A stretch of DNA of 64,000 nt from Chaetoceros tenuissimus (taxonomy: Eukaryota > Bacillariophyta > Thalassiosirophyceae > Chaetocerotales > Chaetocerotaceae): contig BLLK01000045.1 of the NCBI GenBank assembly GCA_021927905.1, forward strand, positions 3,286,001 to 3,350,000. The letters run 5' to 3'. The notes under the pieces are model-generated. The model was not told the origin of the DNA, searched no databases, and saw only the letters and a program-made list of their open reading frames with translations. The stretch's first letter is position 1, and the number at the start of each line of letters is the position of its first letter. Shown here one piece after another: positions 31,893 to 43,556 of this stretch. Position numbers and translations under genes: made by a program.

Positions 31893-34048
31893 ATGAATTC
31901 CATGATTTCTCTGAAAAATCTTTTGTTCCTACTTCCAGTTTTTGCCTCTGTTGTTGCAGAAAAGGTTAGTAGATGCATTCTAATTAGAGTTCAGTGGAAA
32001 GAATTTGTAGATCTTCTTCGAAGGAGTCATTTGTCTCATCTGATATTCTTATTTGTTCATAGGATTATCAAAATGCCACAAACGATCAGTTCAGGCAGTT
32101 GAGTGCTAATATATTTGCACATCGGGATGAACTAAATCTCAACGACTCTGTTGGTTCATCATCTTCATCTCTTCGTGGTTCGATATCATCCTCATCACCA
32201 TCGAGTTCAGAGGCAGAACTGCCATTACTACATGATGAGAGTACTAAGAGTGCATTCAAGAGTACAAGTATTCCCTGTACAATCGAGATGCTCTTTGGAC
32301 TAGAACCACGACACGATATATCACTGAAAAACTACTTGACTTGTGCAACAAAGGATGGTCAATTTTTTGACGTGAACTTATTGCATGGTCTATCTTCTCT
32401 ATATGAGTCATTAAGCCCAGAGGAGGAGCTCATCATAAATGTGGGTGAGCAAGAGGCGAGGCAACGCAGCTTTCAACTCATTGGACATATTGACAATCTC
32501 AGTTATACGAGAAGGCGAAAAGAAGATAAAAGTACAGGTATCTCTTCTCGAAACGTCTCCCCCATCAAGGCAAGAAATACCAGTGGAAGATTCAAGTTAC
32601 TTGTTGTACGAGTTCTTGGGCAAGGAACAGGTGATATCATCAAGCAATCTGAAGCAAAACTCTACGATGACTTCTTTGGAGATTCAAGTAATGTGGTGAG
32701 TATATACCTACTTTTTTCAACATTCACAAGCCTCTAAATTTCTCTCATTCTAACAACCTGTCGTTTCAACAGAGGACCAGAATGATGAAGTGTTCAAATA
32801 ATAAATTGATTTTTGATCCTGCCACAGGAGATAAGGTTAATAAAGGAGTTTTAACTCTAAGATTAGATGAGAATCTGAACGGAGTTGATTTTCTCATGGT
32901 ATCTACCATGGCCACGGCTGAAGTAAGGTCACGGAACTTGGACTACACGCACATTGCATTCGTTATGCCTCAAACAGTCGATTTCAGAGGAAGAGTCGCC
33001 TTTGGAGAGCAGCCAGGAACTGTAAGTCTTAGAGGTATATGTATTCTATATTCGTTACATTGAACTGACACTTTCGTTTCGGGTTCAGGTATCTTGGTTT
33101 CAAACAGACTTTGCTAGTAACGCCTTTATCCAGGTTCATGAAATAAGTCACAACCTCGGTTTCAATCACTCTTGGAAAGGGAGTGACGAATTCGGCGACT
33201 CCACTGATTCCACAGGAAATATTGGTCAGTGGGCAGATGACGGACCTGTTGCTTGCTTTAACGGTGCGAAGACATACTATAGTAACTGGTATTCAGAATA
33301 CTACTCATCACTTGATCCAGGAATGAATCCATTCTCAAAAGAACTTGTAGGTCTCAATGATATTATCTCGAAGCCATCTGTGTCTACAAAGAACAATCTT
33401 GTTGTAAGACTCTCTACCGCTGCGACGGATGACCTTTTCATCATGTACCAGAGAGCTGAAGGTATATTAGATACCCTTCAAGGCAATAGCAGGGATACTG
33501 TTACAATTTCTCAACAAAAATCTTTTGAAGCTCCGAGCTGGTCTTTGGCCGAACTTCGACCAGGTCAGGAATTTCGATATGAGAACTATGGTAGATATGG
33601 TAGACCTCTGATTGTCAAGTTCTGCAGTGAAATTGTGGACTCGAATGATATCGACAAGGCTCATGTCATTACTTATGTCGAAGGCCTCACAGAAGCAAGT
33701 TGTGGAGCATACATGGATATTCCGACTGATGTGGAATCTTTTGATCAAATGTCTTGCTCTGATACTCCATTAGATTTCATTTGGAAGAGACAACGACGCA
33801 ATTGCGAATGGGTTGCAGCTAAACCTGCTAGTCGCTGTTCCTCAAAAGTCCTGAGCTCAATGTGCCCTCAAACTTGTATGACCTGTGACACATGTGTAGA
33901 TGGAAGAAGAAGATTCTACATGAAAAACTCTCAATCTAGAGAACATAGCAGAGCATGCTATTGGGCATCAAGTAGAAATACTGAGAAACGATGTAAAGTC
34001 TTTGGCATTGCCGAAACTTGTCGAAAAACTTGTGGTCAGTGTTCATGA
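31893..34048 (+). CDS. Secreted M11 (gametolysin-like) metalloprotease with ShK-like tail
   Basis: Four exons, 31893..31964, 32063..32695, 32773..33021 and 33089..34048 (introns 98, 77 and 67 bp, all between codons); 637 residues. The signal peptide 'MISLKNLLFLLPVFASVVAEK' is exon 1. A Ser-rich propeptide follows. The catalytic motif HEISHNLGFNH (about 335-345) is HExxHxxGxxH, and 'CFNGAKTYYSNWYS' further on is typical of the M11/gametolysin family, which cleaves cell-wall glycoproteins in Chlamydomonas. The C terminus has two six-Cys ShK-like modules (about 540-584 and 586-636). I infer an extracellular or wall-associated protease, perhaps used in wall or gamete release. Confidence 0.9.
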
Positions 34049-34351
34049 AATTGAAGATACTTTAGATGTTCGAAAACATTGAATATCTTTCGAATAATAA
34101 ACGCAATATTGCAAGAAGATGTAAAATTTAGGTATGTAAATTATAAAACAAAAGGGAGTTTAAAATTTGATTCTGGGAGGGGGTCCTAGAAAGTGAAATC
34201 AATTTTTAATATTGAAGTTTTTCCCAGAGACATATACAATTCTTGGAACGTTCCATTTAAAAGAATAATGTAGTTCATATAGAGATGTACATCTTTCTAG
34301 TTCCAAGAGTATGAGATATTTACTTTTAGAAAGCATTCAAGTAATCATTCT

Positions 34352-35776
34352 TCATTCTTCATTGCTCTCTTCCAAACTCATGGCACACGAAGTTCCACTC
34401 ATATATCCTGTCGACCAACAATTCATAAAATTGTAACCTCCGGTAATACCATCGACGTCTATTAATTCTCCACAAAAGTATACACCAGGGAATTTCTTAC
34501 TTTCTAGAGTCTTCATATTGAGCTGCTTCAATGAAACACCACCTGCTGTCACAAATTCATCCTTGAACACTCCTTTCCCAGTTACATCCACCACAAATTC
34601 AGCTATATTCCTGGACAATTTTCCAACTTTTTTCTTGGATGTTTCTGCCCATATTTGATCAGGTTCAATATCACTTTGCTTCACTAATGCTGCCCATAAT
34701 CGTTTAGGAATCACAGACGAACCATTCTCATCTAATAATGGGCACACAGAAGATACCTTCTTCTTTGGAGCGATGGATGTCATTGGCCATAATATCTTTT
34801 CTATTTCTACTGCATTTCCAAATGAAGGTGCCCAATTTATGAATACATCTCCTCTGTAGTTCATATCCTTGAATTCTTTTGCTGCAAATGCTGATAATCG
34901 AAGAGCGGCTGGTCCACTTAATCCGTGGTGGGTGATGAGTATAGGACCTTCTTGACTTATGATTTTCTTTTTCTTTTTGCCTTCCATCTTGATTTTAAGT
35001 GTTATTGTTGCATCTTGCACAGATAATCCAGATAGGTTATGAAATACTTGTCCCTCCTTGTTTTGATTCTTGGTATTAAATGTAAATAGCGATGGCACTG
35101 GAGGATTCACTTTCAATCCAAGTTCTTGTGCCATTTTGTATCCCCGCGGATTACTTCCCGTTGCCAGAATGACTGCCGAGTAATGATTGACTTCTTCTTG
35201 CTTTTGTGCATTCTGTAATGATATATAATAGCCTTCATCCCGATCATCGTCATCACTGTCCGAATGTGTAATACTCAATACTTTTTGCTTCGTCTTAATT
35301 TGTGCATGATTCTTCTCTGCTGCATGTCGAATCGTATCCATAATAGTCAAACTAGAATCAGTAGTTGGAAACATTCGACCATCCAACTCTGTTTTCAACT
35401 CAACACCTCGTTCTTCAAACCACCTTCGAGCATCGGACGGTGAAAAATGTTTCTGAAAAAGGCCATTTAACTCCTTCTTTCCTCTCGGATATCCATTCAA
35501 TATCTCAGACACTGGCTTTTGTGTATCATGCAATACGTTACATCGACCACCGCCACTGATTTTTACTTTTGACATGAGACTTGATGTAGCTTCCAACACA
35601 TGTACTTCTGCATTCAAGCCATGTTGTTGAATATATGATGCTGCCGCGGCTGCGCTAAACATTCCCGATGCACCACCTCCAATGACGGCTATCCTTTTCG
35701 GCTGGGCGAGTGCATGAAGTGATCGTATTTGTATAAATAACATTGTAAATATGGATATTTTCTTTAGATTGTACAT
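34352..35776 (-). CDS. HI0933/YhiN-family flavoprotein
   Basis: 474 residues, one exon. After a hydrophobic N-terminal leader of about 26 residues comes the FAD-binding Rossmann motif 'RIAVIGGGASGM', then 'GGGRCNVLHD', which is the GRCN signature of the HI0933 family. The end carries 'FCGELIDVDGITGGYNFMNC', the family's C-terminal FAD-contact motif. The family includes bacterial flavoproteins and BaiN; activity on the native substrate is mostly unknown. The leader could be a signal or mitochondrial presequence. Gene is convergent with the M11 protease, stops 303 bp apart with nothing recognised between. Confidence 0.88.
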   Translation of the reverse strand: MYNLKKISIFTMLFIQIRSLHALAQPKRIAVIGGGASGMFSAAAAASYIQQHGLNAEVHVLEATSSLMSKVKISGGGRCNVLHDTQKPVSEILNGYPRGKKELNGLFQKHFSPSDARRWFEERGVELKTELDGRMFPTTDSSLTIMDTIRHAAEKNHAQIKTKQKVLSITHSDSDDDDRDEGYYISLQNAQKQEEVNHYSAVILATGSNPRGYKMAQELGLKVNPPVPSLFTFNTKNQNKEGQVFHNLSGLSVQDATITLKIKMEGKKKKKIISQEGPILITHHGLSGPAALRLSAFAAKEFKDMNYRGDVFINWAPSFGNAVEIEKILWPMTSIAPKKKVSSVCPLLDENGSSVIPKRLWAALVKQSDIEPDQIWAETSKKKVGKLSRNIAEFVVDVTGKGVFKDEFVTAGGVSLKQLNMKTLESKKFPGVYFCGELIDVDGITGGYNFMNCWSTGYMSGTSCAMSLEESNEE

Positions 35777-36129
35777 TGTTTCAAAGTTACTTTCGAATTA
35801 TAATAAGTAAGTGTGTGGATTGAATGGATCTTTTGAGAAAGATCTCTCGTCTCTTTTTCTGTTTTTGAATGGCTGTCGTTAACTTTGAAGAAGATCATAA
35901 CCTACGACTTCAAGATAAAAAAATATTCATATCTAGTAGTTTTACATTTTTCAAGAAAAGAAAAATCCAAGTAATGCTGGACAAAATGATGCAAGATAAT
36001 GATACTGTTATCAATCTTTTATTATATACATGTTTGGAGAAAAAAACTTTTGATCTTTCACTCCGAGTTGGACTTCTCGAAAGTTTCAAGAAATTTCTAA
36101 GCATCAAACTGCGTCGTCCCAATGACATA
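35777..36129. other. Intergenic; doubtful plus-strand ORF
   Basis: A plus-strand frame (35869-36282, 137 codons) starts here and overlaps the 3' end of the ShK-like gene on the other strand. It has no recognised domain. I treat it as unproven. Confidence 0.3.
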
Positions 36130-36924
36130 CTAATGCTCACGCTGTGGTTTCATCTTTCCTTCCCACAGCGTTTTCATAATGATACTGACTTTTTCTGTCT
36201 CGTCTTTGCTAATGATTACGTTTTTGAATGTAACTACATTTTGACCAATTCTCTTGCTAAAAAAGACTCCAAAAATTACTGAGAAAATAATCATTGATAG
36301 AAAAATTGCAAATAATCCAGATCCCTGTCCTTTCTTGTCTTGATCATTGTTCTGAATTTCACTTGGAGATTGTCTCAAATCATTTGCCAGATCTTTGTTC
36401 CTTGTTTTCGATGACTGTAGATTGCTTGAAGATTCCTTCTCGACCGATGTATGAGAGTGTTGCATATTCACATGATCGGTAGTAATGATGCCTTGTTGAG
36501 AAGAAGATAGATTTGTGCTACTACCTCCACAGATACCACATGATTTCCTGCACCTTTGCCTGATATGTTCATCTGCACTACAATATTTCAATATCCTATT
36601 GGAAGATTTTGAGAGCCAAAAGCAACTTCTCAATTTACCTGACTCCATTTGAAACCTAAAAGTCTTGTCGTCCCAGCAACAAGAGCTACAAGAATGGGAA
36701 CAGTGAGTCCTTACTTCTCCATCTTTACAAAGTTCATCTCGTATTTGTGCTTGCTGAGTTTGTAACCATTCGCATGACTTTTGTTCACGACCTCCATGAA
36801 GACTAATTTGGAACGTACTGCTGTTATCATCTTCACATAATGCAAACCGAATCGATGCACATAAAGCAGGTCTATTGTAGAATAGTGAGACTAAGTTCAA
36901 AAACAATACAATTGGCTTCTTCAT
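36130..36924 (-). CDS. Membrane protein with two ShK-like Cys domains
   Basis: 264 residues. The ATG at 36924 is chosen over an in-frame one at 37005 because it gives a signal peptide (MKKPIVLFLNLVSLFY) and sits 26 bp after a TATA box. Residues about 28-83 and 85-132 are two related Cys-rich units (CEWL ... CSHSCSSC; CFWL ... CRKSCGIC), similar to those of the M11 protease 2 kb away. A Ser/Gln-rich stalk follows, then one membrane helix at 203-223 and a cytosolic Lys-rich tail. The predicted layout is a type I surface protein, possibly for adhesion or sensing. The six-cysteine module is a family-level match to ShK-like domains. Confidence 0.8.
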   Translation of the reverse strand: MKKPIVLFLNLVSLFYNRPALCASIRFALCEDDNSSTFQISLHGGREQKSCEWLQTQQAQIRDELCKDGEVRTHCSHSCSSCCWDDKTFRFQMESGKLRSCFWLSKSSNRILKYCSADEHIRQRCRKSCGICGGSSTNLSSSQQGIITTDHVNMQHSHTSVEKESSSNLQSSKTRNKDLANDLRQSPSEIQNNDQDKKGQGSGLFAIFLSMIIFSVIFGVFFSKRIGQNVVTFKNVIISKDETEKVSIIMKTLWEGKMKPQREH

Positions 36925-36950
36925 TTCGGAAAAGCTTTTTGAAAGAGTAC

Positions 36951-36958
36951 TTTTTATA
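36951..36958 (-). promoter_or_regulatory. Probable TATA box of ShK-like membrane protein
   Basis: TATAAAAA on the minus strand, about 26 bp upstream of the ATG at 36924, which also supports that start. Confidence 0.5.
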
Positions 36959-37468
36959 TGTGATGAGAGGATTTCTTTTTCATGATGAAGAAAACACATC
37001 TGCATCGCTCATTAAAAAGTGATGCTTCACACAGGCAACGGTTTTTCGAACAAATTATTCATTTTGATATTTGAAACATCATTAAATGGTTAAAGTCATG
37101 GGAAAGTTAGTTTAATTTATAAGAATAAATGAGACGTTTAGTCTTTTGACGATATAATCACGTCGCTGAAAACGAGAAAGTTACGCGTGGCTGTTGTGAC
37201 GCACAAAAGTTCTATTGCAATTAGGATGTAATAGGATCTCGTTTTATTGCCGAAGACAAAGTGAACATAGCTAGAGGAGGTCTCGGTAAGCGTCGACTCG
37301 AGGGCAAAAAGCACTACAAATGTTTAAAAAATCAGTAAACTGTGAAGACAAGAAGCATTCATCTTGCTTGGACTGGTCGAAGCAACTACTACTTGCTCTA
37401 CAACATATGCAACAAAACTGAAATTGACAGAGGAAACACTTGCTTGGTGGCAGACCAGGCTCTGATGA

Positions 37469-37897
37469 AACTACGAGGACTGTATCTCGCCTTGTATTAC
37501 ACGCTTGCCTCCTATACACATTGTTACGTCTACCATAAACACTACTGTAGCTCTAGAAAAGAAAAGGAAAAGATTGAATGACATGATACATAAAGAAAGG
37601 GATGCGACTGTAGCTCTGGATGCGAAAAACCGAAGGTTGAATGACATGATAATAAATGAATTGAATTCGACTGTAGCCCTGGAAAATCAAAAGAAGAAGA
37701 TGACCAACATGGTATATGATGACATGACTGTTGCTTTAGCCCTAAAAGATCGACAGAAAAAGTTGAATATGATATTCAGTGATAGAAATGCTACGGTAGC
37801 TATGAGAGTTCGACAAAGATGGATGATGAAATTAGCTTACTGTTTCGTAGCAAAATCCGTGAATAACAAAGTTTTGGAATTCATTAAGCTGTCCTAA
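37469..37897 (+). CDS. Coiled-coil repeat ORF, start unresolved
   Basis: Open from 37469 to the stop at 37897. No ATG precedes the first repeat; the first in-frame ATG is 37583, inside repeat one, so this may be the last exon of a split gene or a broken gene. Five units of about 21 residues begin TVAL (TVALEKKRKRLNDMI, TVALDAKNRRLNDMI ...), three heptads each, giving a coiled coil. The TVAL codons differ by silent changes between units (ACT GTA GCT CTA; ACT GTA GCC CTG; ACT GTT GCT TTA), which points to selection on protein. Function unknown. 37023-37468 upstream holds no other recognisable gene. Confidence 0.45.
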   Translation, partial: NYEDCISPCITRLPPIHIVTSTINTTVALEKKRKRLNDMIHKERDATVALDAKNRRLNDMIINELNSTVALENQKKKMTNMVYDDMTVALALKDRQKKLNMIFSDRNATVAMRVRQRWMMKLAYCFVAKSVNNKVLEFIKLS

Positions 37898-38004
37898 ATT
37901 GTAAATGTTTACTTTTATAATTAAAGCAGCTTGAAAATGCTTCAACCCGTGCACTTTTAAGTGTTGTGTAGGTACTGTAAAGATTACTATCATACTAGTG
38001 CTTT

Positions 38005-39150
38005 TCACCTCGAGGCTCCCTCTTCGTAAAATATACCTCCTGCAGACATCAACCTGGATCCTAGTTGCACAGAACTTTCGCTAAGACAGAAATCTTTCCC
38101 TGGCTTATAACCCTGCAATTCAAATCCTGCCCTTTCAAGTCTATTTTTAGCAGCTTCAGAACCATCGCATTCTAATCTTGGAACACCACTATAATCCCAA
38201 ATACATTCTTGCAGCGATCTAGCATTGAATTCGTCCATACAAACCTCTTCTTCAGTCCGTGGTTCTTCTCCTAGCTCATAGTCGACCTCGTATTGATACA
38301 CCTCTTTGGCAAAGTGTAGCCTTTCTTCTTCATCCCATTCTCCCAATTCATCATATTCTTCCAAACACTCCTCCAAACTTCCATATTCCCGCCATTCAAA
38401 TCTAGGTTTCTTTGTTATCATGTCATTGAAGAAACCCATCATCTCAACTAGTTCTTCAGTGCTGCATTCTGACATCCATTTAACTCGCTGCTCGAAATAT
38501 TCTTTCCTTTCTTCCTTGGAAAGATATGCAATTCTCAACTCGAGATCAGGATCAAAATATACTTCTCCCTCTGCATGAGCTCCCCACTTCATTCTTGGAT
38601 TCATTGAAATACTAAATTTCTTATTCATGTCACTTTCATTGCCTTCTCTCCAAAGGGTCATGGGCACATGCAAAAATTCCGACCGCAAGTACTTATAATA
38701 CGGCTCGAAAAACTCTAGTGAATCAGCAGCAATGTAGATACTGTGCTGAGGACGCTTTGCACGCCTCCAAGACTCCTTTGGATTTAAAATAAAGGAAAAG
38801 ATGGCTTTGCATATCTCTTCCTTTGTCTCCGGTAACTCCTTCTCACCAATCACTTCATCATCATCAATATCAAGTACCAGATACTTTTTAGAATCAATGG
38901 ACTTGACATGTATTTTCCATTCAAAGCGATCCTGTATATCCAATTCACCAACTTTCCTTGCCTTTTGAACAAGTTTCCATTCTTTTCGATCTTTTGCATA
39001 GAGTTCGCAATCTTCCTTGTGTCCGTTTCTTTCTTTCCAATGTTTCTTTTGACAAGATCTGTTGCAGTAGTAGACTGATTTACACCCAGAACATGCCTGT
39101 AGGGGTACATCTCTTTTGTGGCAATATGCACAGGATTCTTCAGAAGACAT
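38005..39150 (-). CDS. N-terminal MYND-finger protein
   Basis: 381 residues, one exon. Residues 7-49 are a MYND zinc finger (CAYCHK ... CSGCKSVYYCNRSCQ ... HKEDC). The remainder is acidic and contains no known enzymatic motif. It includes Glu-rich helices (EECLEEYDELGEWDEEERL) and a Trp-rich central part, and could be a family-specific binding domain. Probably a cytosolic or nuclear adaptor. Its MYND is of the same subtype as those in the genes at 23270 and 39435. Confidence 0.85.
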   Translation of the reverse strand: MSSEESCAYCHKRDVPLQACSGCKSVYYCNRSCQKKHWKERNGHKEDCELYAKDRKEWKLVQKARKVGELDIQDRFEWKIHVKSIDSKKYLVLDIDDDEVIGEKELPETKEEICKAIFSFILNPKESWRRAKRPQHSIYIAADSLEFFEPYYKYLRSEFLHVPMTLWREGNESDMNKKFSISMNPRMKWGAHAEGEVYFDPDLELRIAYLSKEERKEYFEQRVKWMSECSTEELVEMMGFFNDMITKKPRFEWREYGSLEECLEEYDELGEWDEEERLHFAKEVYQYEVDYELGEEPRTEEEVCMDEFNARSLQECIWDYSGVPRLECDGSEAAKNRLERAGFELQGYKPGKDFCLSESSVQLGSRLMSAGGIFYEEGASR

Positions 39151-39434
39151 TTATCAAGAGTTATTTATATATTTATATAATTGTATGAGTGTCAGATGAT
39201 CTCCATCTTTTCATCGTGAGCGAACTGTTCAAAGAACAAAAGCCTATGCTGTCAATGACGTCACAGACAATTCGGCGAGAAAAATGAGCACTAAAATAGA
39301 AGGATACACGTGTCAACGTGTCAAAAGAACTTTGGATCTTTTTCCAATATGGAAAATCACAGTATCATGAACATTCATGATAGGATATGAATATCAAAGC
39401 AAGTCTAATGCCTACTATATATTGATCATCTCAA

Positions 39435-42400
39435 ATGAAAAGCATGAAGACTGAAAGCATCTCAATACCTCAAGAGGAATATGATGACCTCAAAGAGAAG
39501 GAACGAAATCTTGCCAAGCTCAAAGTCACTTTGACAAACATGTACAAAGATGATATGCGGTGTAAAATATGTTTTGAAAATATACATGATCCCTGTATTC
39601 TTCCCGATTGTCTGCATCGATTTTGCAAAGTATGTATTGAGAATAGTATACGTCATTGCAATACGAATTGTCCCCTCTGTAGAGTACGAATTACTAGTCG
39701 AAGAGTTCTTCGTGAAGATGTCATATTTGATCGCTTGGTAAGTAAAAATGTATAGAATAGTATATGACTAGTTTGACTCTCGCATGTCTCATTGAAATTC
39801 CATGTATAGCTGGAACAATTGAACACCATGGCTCAAGTGTTGGGCATAGACGAAGAAACAAAGAGTGAGTATGAAATACAGAAGAAATGGGCAAAGAAAG
39901 AAATGAATAAAGAAAATGTGTCGAAACGAGTCAAAGAAGTGAAAAAGGAAGAACGCGGCGAACCTAAAAAGCCAAGAAGTTGCCATTACATTGGTGTGTC
40001 TGAGGTTGGAAATAAGTACCGAGCAAAGATTCAAGTTAAAAAGAAATCTCATGTTATCGGAACCTATGAGTTGGCAGCAGATGCGGCTGAAATATTTGAT
40101 CGGTCCATTATAATTCTTGAATTGGATCACAAGACTAATTTTAGAACACAGTTGCAGTGGAAAAATGCAAGGAAAGCGGAAATAGTTGAAAATCTCGAGA
40201 AAGAGATTGGTGCTGAAAATTTGATTGGAGTTGACTTATCGGGAATAGCCGAATCGGTAGATCCAAACTTTCCTTCGGAAGATGCTTTGAGAATCAAGTT
40301 CGGATTGAGAGATGATGACTCTGATTTTGATGACGATGCAAGTGTAAATTCGGTGAATGAAGAGTCTAGGTCTGATGATAGTGATGAAAGTAAGAAGTTT
40401 ACATCCAAAAGTAAGGAGGCAACAATCGCTAAATCTTCGCATAATCACCGAAAAGGCTCTTCTATATATTGTGGCGTTTCTAGAAGCGGTACAAAATTTA
40501 TGAGTAACCTATATTTCAATTCGAAAGGTCACTACCTGGGATCCTTTGTATTGTCGGCTGATGCAGCCCATGTGTATGACAGAGCTGTTAAACTATGTGG
40601 CGCAGATAAAGAGACAAACTTTGAGTCTAAGAAGGACTATGAACACGCAAGACAAAAAGAGTTGACTGTTATCAATAGGAATGGTACACGCGCATCAAAC
40701 CAGTCACGATCGCTACCACCCGATGAAGAACTAATGGAAATTCTTGGTCTTGAGGGAGAGAGTGGTTCGTCTGGAGAGGAGAAGTCTACAGAAGATTTTA
40801 CTCGAGACAAACCTAGTCAGCTAAAGTCCTATTCAGTTCCTGATAAATACTTCGGTGTTTCTTCAAGTGGATACTCAAAATTCAAGAGTATACTATGCTT
40901 CAATTCTAAAAGTTATTATTTAGGCAACTTTCTATTGTCAGCCGATGCAGCCCATGTTTATGACAGAGCTGTTGATTTGTGCGGTGCAGATAAAGAGAAA
41001 AACTTTGAGACCAAGAAGAAATATGAACATGCGAGGCAAAAAGAGTTGACTACCAGGAATAGAAACGGCACGCGAGCATCAAACCAGTCACGATCGCTAC
41101 CTTCCGATGAGGCATTACTTGAAATACTTGGGCTCGAGGGAGAGGGTGGTTCGAGTGAAGAAGAGAAGTCTATAGAAGATTTTACACGACGATACAAAGG
41201 GATTGTAGCTTTAGCTGGCGATCACTATCGATGCTATATATCATATAGAAACAAACAACAACAAATTGGTCCACGATTTGATGTTGTAGCAGATGCAGCT
41301 TTTCTTTTTGACAAAGCAGCTAGTATTATAAATGATGGCCGAAGTTTCAACTTTCCAAGCAAAAACGAATACCTAAAGGCAAGGAAAGAAGAGATACATG
41401 AAAAGAAGTTATCAGTGGAAAAACCCATTTTTCCTTCTACTAGAGAGATTAAGAAGTTATTGAGGATTGATAATGAGGATTCCGATTTTAACGCACAATA
41501 CAATGGTGTCAAAAGAAATGAGTCGACTGGTAAATTTGAGTGTAGAGTATACGTTGAACGAGCTGGAAAGGAAAGAGTCTCTCGCGACTTGGGTTTATAC
41601 CAACTGGCAGCTGATGCTGCACATGTATACGATCGAGCCATGGCTATGCTTTCGACCACAGTTTACAGAAAGAAGAGAAGTCAAAAAGCCCTAAATTTCA
41701 AGACTGAGAAAGAATACATAAAAGCATCGAAAAAGGAAGTCAAGACTAGGGGCGAGAATTCAAATGAAATACTTCCAGCAGACGAAGATATACAAAGGAT
41801 GCTCGGTATTCGTACTATTGACACATACTATTCTACAGAAAGTCAAGCAATCAACCTAGGTACTAAAGTTCTGAAAGAATTTGGAGACTATGGTGCATAC
41901 GAAGGTGCCGTAACCTCTCTACCATCTTCAAAAACTAACTATTACTTTGTTACTTACGACGATGGTGATGGAGAGGATCTATTTTTATCAGAGTTGCAAC
42001 CTCTTGTCGAAGCATATAGGCAAAAATACAAGGTCGATACTTCACCGCATAAAACTTCCAATAATAAGGATTCAAAAACAGAGGATAGAACAAAAAGGAA
42101 ATGGAATTCAAATATTGAGAAGGATTCAAAAGACAGATCGCGAAAGAGATCGAACTCATCCCATGAAAAAGAGTCAGAGAAAGAAGAGAGAGTTAGAAAG
42201 AAACTGAAATTGAAAAAGCACGTTTCAAAGAAGAAAAGACGCAAGAGAAAGGAGGAAAAGAGAAAACGGAAAGAGGAGATGAGTTCAAATACTAAAGAGA
42301 AGAAACAAGAAAAATCAATTGTCGAAAATATAAAGGAGAAATCTACGACCGAAGCATCCAAACAAGAAGTTTCAACTGTTGAAAACTTAAAGAAGAAATC

Positions 42401-42926
42401 TATGACAGAATCATCCAAAGAAGAAACAGCAAATGTCGAGAATGCAAAGAAGAGATCCATATCAGAATCATTCAAACAAGAAATTTTAACTGTTGAAAAT
42501 ATGAAGGAGAAATCCACATCAGAATCATCCAAAGATATATCAGTAGTACGAACTACGAAAGAAAAAGATGCGGACATTAGTGATAGCGATATCGAAGTTA
42601 TTGGAGTGAAAAGGCCTTCAAAAGAGGTACTAAATGCTCTACATATATCAGATGGTGACGACAGCGAAGTTGAAATCATTGATTGTAAAACTCCGGTAAA
42701 GAAAAAGAGAAAGAAATCAACAGAACCAGCAGTAGTAACACCTTCAAGCACCAGTACACAAAGAGACAAAGAAACTGGAAATAAAAAAACTACATGTTGT
42801 GTTGAAGGATGCAATGCATTTAAAAACTTACAATATTGCTCTAGATGTCATGAAGTTCTATATTGCAGTAGGATCTGTCAAAGGAAGGATTGGGAAAGGC
42901 ATAGAGCTGATTGTCGTAAGAAATAA
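39435..42926 (+). CDS. RING / five AP2-like / Tudor-like / MYND protein
   Basis: Two exons, 39435..39737 and 39810..42926 (72-bp intron between codons); 1139 residues. The N-terminal RING-HC has C43-C46-C59-H61-C64-C67-C79-C82. Five AP2/ERF-like domains follow at about 161-212, 321-372, 448-500, 563-616 and 665-731; each has Y-x-GV ... LG-x-[YF] ... ADAA-x-[VIL][YF]DRA ... NF. Each is joined by a short helix like 'LPSDEALLEILGLEGE'. A Tudor-like unit (about 783-829; GTKVLKEFGDYGAYEG ... YDDGDGEDL) precedes a long K/E-rich region with a tandem ~20-residue repeat, SIM-like acidic patches (DSEVEIID), and a C-terminal MYND (about 1097-1139). AP2 domains bind DNA and RING suggests ubiquitin ligation; I infer a nuclear DNA-targeted E3. 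Confidence 0.85.
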
Positions 42927-43556
42927 AATGCCCTCAACTTCAAGTAGTAACGTTATACTAGTTTTTAGAAGGAGCCCATGTCTCTCGAATATTTTCCTTT
43001 GCCATAGTGATTGAATCCAGGGATGATGTGAAAGCAATTTCTGGAACATTCCTTGTATCTGAGCCGTGTGAGATGGAAACTATCGCTCTCATGAAGAAAC
43101 TTGGTATCATTGATACAGTGAGTATGCTTCTATATATCAGATTTTCTTCTTATGATTTCAAGGGGTGGGAAGATACACTCTAGAAAGAATGATATTTGGA
43201 ACCATTAATGAGAAGAATAAAAAAATACGATCAATCCCGATCAAATGACGAGTCATTGGTCCAATGTGACAAAAACTGAAAACACTTTACAAACGCAAAG
43301 CATTAGCAGAGACTAAGACAGAGTAATGTTCCAAATGACAATGAGTATAGAGAATGGAGGTAAAATACTGGTGGGAAGCAGGCACCTCTCTTTCAACGAT
43401 CAAATACGATCAAATGAGAAGCGGCTAGAAAGTCTCATCCATTTTCCCATTTGTATTCTCTAAACATATAAACAACATTCCTTTCTCATTGCAAAAATCT
43501 TCAACAATTCTCTAATCTTCCTTACTGTTCTCCATATCATAAACAATGTGACAGCA
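42927..43556. other. Intergenic with exon-like remnant and TATA box
   Basis: 43010-43119 reads open (ESRDDVKAISGTFLVSEPC ... MKKLGIIDT) and ends at GTGAGT with CCATAG just before it, like an isolated internal exon; no neighbouring exons are found. TATAAAC lies at 43467-43473. The rest is without recognisable features. Confidence 0.35.

Noticed and set aside
35869-36282. 137-codon plus-strand ORF
   Set aside because: Overlaps the well-supported ShK-like gene on the other strand and has no recognised domain.
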